Assembly: GCF_950101795.1 (NCBI RefSeq)
Contig: NZ_CATNLZ010000011.1
Span: 1-42,628, forward strand
Source of the DNA: Nocardioides sp. T2.26MG-1
GTDB lineage: Bacteria > Actinomycetota > Actinomycetes > Propionibacteriales > Nocardioidaceae
DNA: 42,628 nt
Direction of reading: 5' to 3'
A program made the position numbers and the translations under genes. Of this stretch, positions 41,360-42,628 are shown piece by piece. Position 1 is the first letter of the stretch, and every line of letters starts with the position of its first letter. The notes beneath the pieces are model-generated. The model saw only the letters and a program-made list of their open reading frames with translations. It made no database searches and had not been told where the DNA came from.

Positions 41360-42507
41360 GCGGCCACCTCGATCCGCCGCACCCACTTCGTCTGCAGCAC
41401 GCCGGGCCGGTCGGGGGCGATGACCCTGGCCGGGTAGCCGTGGTCGATCGCGAGCGGCTCGCCCCCGAGCGCCAGTGCGAGCAGCGTGCGCTCGTCGTCG
41501 GCGAAGCTCGCGTGCAGGACGATGGTGGTGTACGGGCCCGACTCCTGCAGCGAGCTCACCAGCACGTCGGCGCCACGGGGCGCGCCGACCAGGTCGAGGA
41601 GGTCGCGCACGGGCACGCCGGTCCAGGTGCCGTTCGCGCTCCACCCCTCGACGCAGGCGATCGGCAGCGTGCGGGTCGACTGCGGCATCGCCGCCAGGTC
41701 GGCGCGGGTCAGGGCCACCTCGCGGCCGCCGTGCGCGACGGTCAGCCGGTAGTCCGCGCTCGTCGCCGAGGCCGTCACGCCGGCGGCCGCGGCGGACTTG
41801 TTGACCGGCATCCCCATCGGCCCGTCACCGGAGCGCACGCCCAGCACCGAGACCCGGCGCAGCACCGGCACGGTGCTGCCGGCCGTCGCGAGCACCGCCA
41901 CCCCGGCGGCCAGCCAGGCGGTGCGCAGCAGCCCGCGGCGGCTCAGGACGCCGGGCTCGGTGGCCGAGGGACGGTCGTACGCCGTGTCCTCGACGCCGGC
42001 TGCCAGCGCGCCGCGGATCACCGGCAGCTTGACCGCGACGTGCAGCAGGAGCGCCCCGATCGCGACCCAGGCGATCGCGTAGTGGGTGGAGCGGAACGAG
42101 AAGCTCCAGGGGTACCACTGGGCCGCGTTGGCGAGCCCGGTCGCCAGCTGGAAGACCGCCGCGGCCACGAGCACCCCGATCGAGCCCCGCTCGAGCGCGT
42201 CGAGCAGCAGCCGGCGGGCGCCGCGCGCGGGGCGGAGGAACAGCCGCGGGTAGACGGTCCACAGCTTGACCAGCAGCAGCGGCACTGCGGCCGTGCCGGT
42301 GGTCACGTGCAGGCCCTGGGTGACGCGGTACCCCCAGACCGGACTGGCCGGGAAGGCGATCGGGTGGTCGGCGTTCTGGGCGTAGTGGCTGACCAGCCCG
42401 GTGACGAAGCAGATGCCGAAGCAGACGCCGAGCCACAGCCCGACGCGCGCGGTGACCGCCGCGCTGCGCAGGCGTGAGGCGAAGTCCGCCTCCGAGGGGA
42501 TCCTCAC
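41356..42507 (-). CDS. membrane-anchored molybdopterin-dependent oxidoreductase (SUOX-like)
   Basis: The 383-residue protein has four or five N-terminal transmembrane helices with His residues (VSHYAQNADH, QGLHVTTG, THYAIAW, LLLHVAVKLP) resembling a b-type cytochrome unit. It then has a sulfite-oxidase-fold domain with the Mo-ligand Cys in PIACVEGWSANGTWTG. The inner SRRGLLRTAW before a hydrophobic helix recalls a Tat-type motif, suggesting the catalytic domain lies outside. It could oxidise or reduce sulfur or sulfoxide compounds. GTG 42507 has AAGG at good spacing. The 121 bases upstream to the window end show no gene. Confidence 0.8.
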   Translation of the reverse strand: MRIPSEADFASRLRSAAVTARVGLWLGVCFGICFVTGLVSHYAQNADHPIAFPASPVWGYRVTQGLHVTTGTAAVPLLLVKLWTVYPRLFLRPARGARRLLLDALERGSIGVLVAAAVFQLATGLANAAQWYPWSFSFRSTHYAIAWVAIGALLLHVAVKLPVIRGALAAGVEDTAYDRPSATEPGVLSRRGLLRTAWLAAGVAVLATAGSTVPVLRRVSVLGVRSGDGPMGMPVNKSAAAAGVTASATSADYRLTVAHGGREVALTRADLAAMPQSTRTLPIACVEGWSANGTWTGVPVRDLLDLVGAPRGADVLVSSLQESGPYTTIVLHASFADDERTLLALALGGEPLAIDHGYPARVIAPDRPGVLQTKWVRRIEVAA

Positions 42508-42628
42508 TGGTCTACCTTCCTCGCGTCGGCGGCTTCGGATGAGCCTCTGATGCACCCCTGGTCCCCACCGGGCCACCGCCAACGATCCTCGACCTTCAAG
42601 GTCCAGCATGAGTTCTGCGGGGTCCGGT

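Overview
The window is high-GC, densely coded DNA from an actinobacterium. It best fits Nocardioides or another member of the Nocardioidaceae. The evidence is an SsgA-family regulator, a recA-recX pair with an actinobacterial-type SOS box, a siroheme sulfite reductase/APS reductase operon, a PPK2 kinase, and many promoters that look leaderless (TAnnnT placed 6-7 nt before the start codon). The genus is an inference; no rRNA gene is present.

Left end (about 166-6104): a small, apparently decayed integrative element in the 3' part of a tRNA-Val(CAC) gene. It is bounded by 52-bp direct repeats. It carries a tyrosine recombinase reduced to its catalytic domain, a frameshifted membrane protein gene, a secreted protein and a lipoprotein that overlap, an excisionase-like gene and three minus-strand genes of unknown function. 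Copies of a 10-bp motif just inside both ends look like integrase arm sites.

6.1-13.9 kb: tRNA-Val(CAC), an SsgA-like gene, a class IV aminotransferase (PabC-like), a tRNA-Gly/Cys/Val(GAC) operon, a LicD-like/methyltransferase fusion, a DoxX-like membrane protein, a small gene with an SOS-like promoter, and a TetR-cupin-alcohol dehydrogenase cluster with a clear operator.

13.9-21.6 kb: a four-gene 2-oxoacid oxidoreductase operon (gamma, alpha, beta and a GltD-like/ferredoxin fusion) resembling the subunit set of phenylglyoxylate:NAD+ oxidoreductase. A divergent membrane gene shares its intergenic region with two DosR/DevR-type boxes. Related boxes lie upstream of doxX and of a small paralogue of that membrane gene, suggesting a hypoxia or redox regulon. 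An RTX-like secreted protein and a STAS protein complete the region.

21.6-29 kb: a MASE1-like histidine kinase, a K+ channel with an RCK domain, a YihY/BrkB membrane protein, an AidB-like acyl-CoA dehydrogenase and glyA. 29-32.9 kb: assimilatory sulfate reduction (sir, small zinc-ribbon gene, cysH, sirohydrochlorin chelatase), preceded by repeated candidate operators. 32.9-37.6 kb: a DUF3037/HipA-like kinase pair, a secreted protein, PPK2, a GNAT acetyltransferase, a phosphoribosyltransferase and recX. A five-copy 33-bp repeat array separates recX from recA. 39.1-42.5 kb: a sensor kinase/response regulator pair downstream of a small membrane protein and a membrane-anchored molybdopterin oxidoreductase. 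All four read on the minus strand with overlapping ends.
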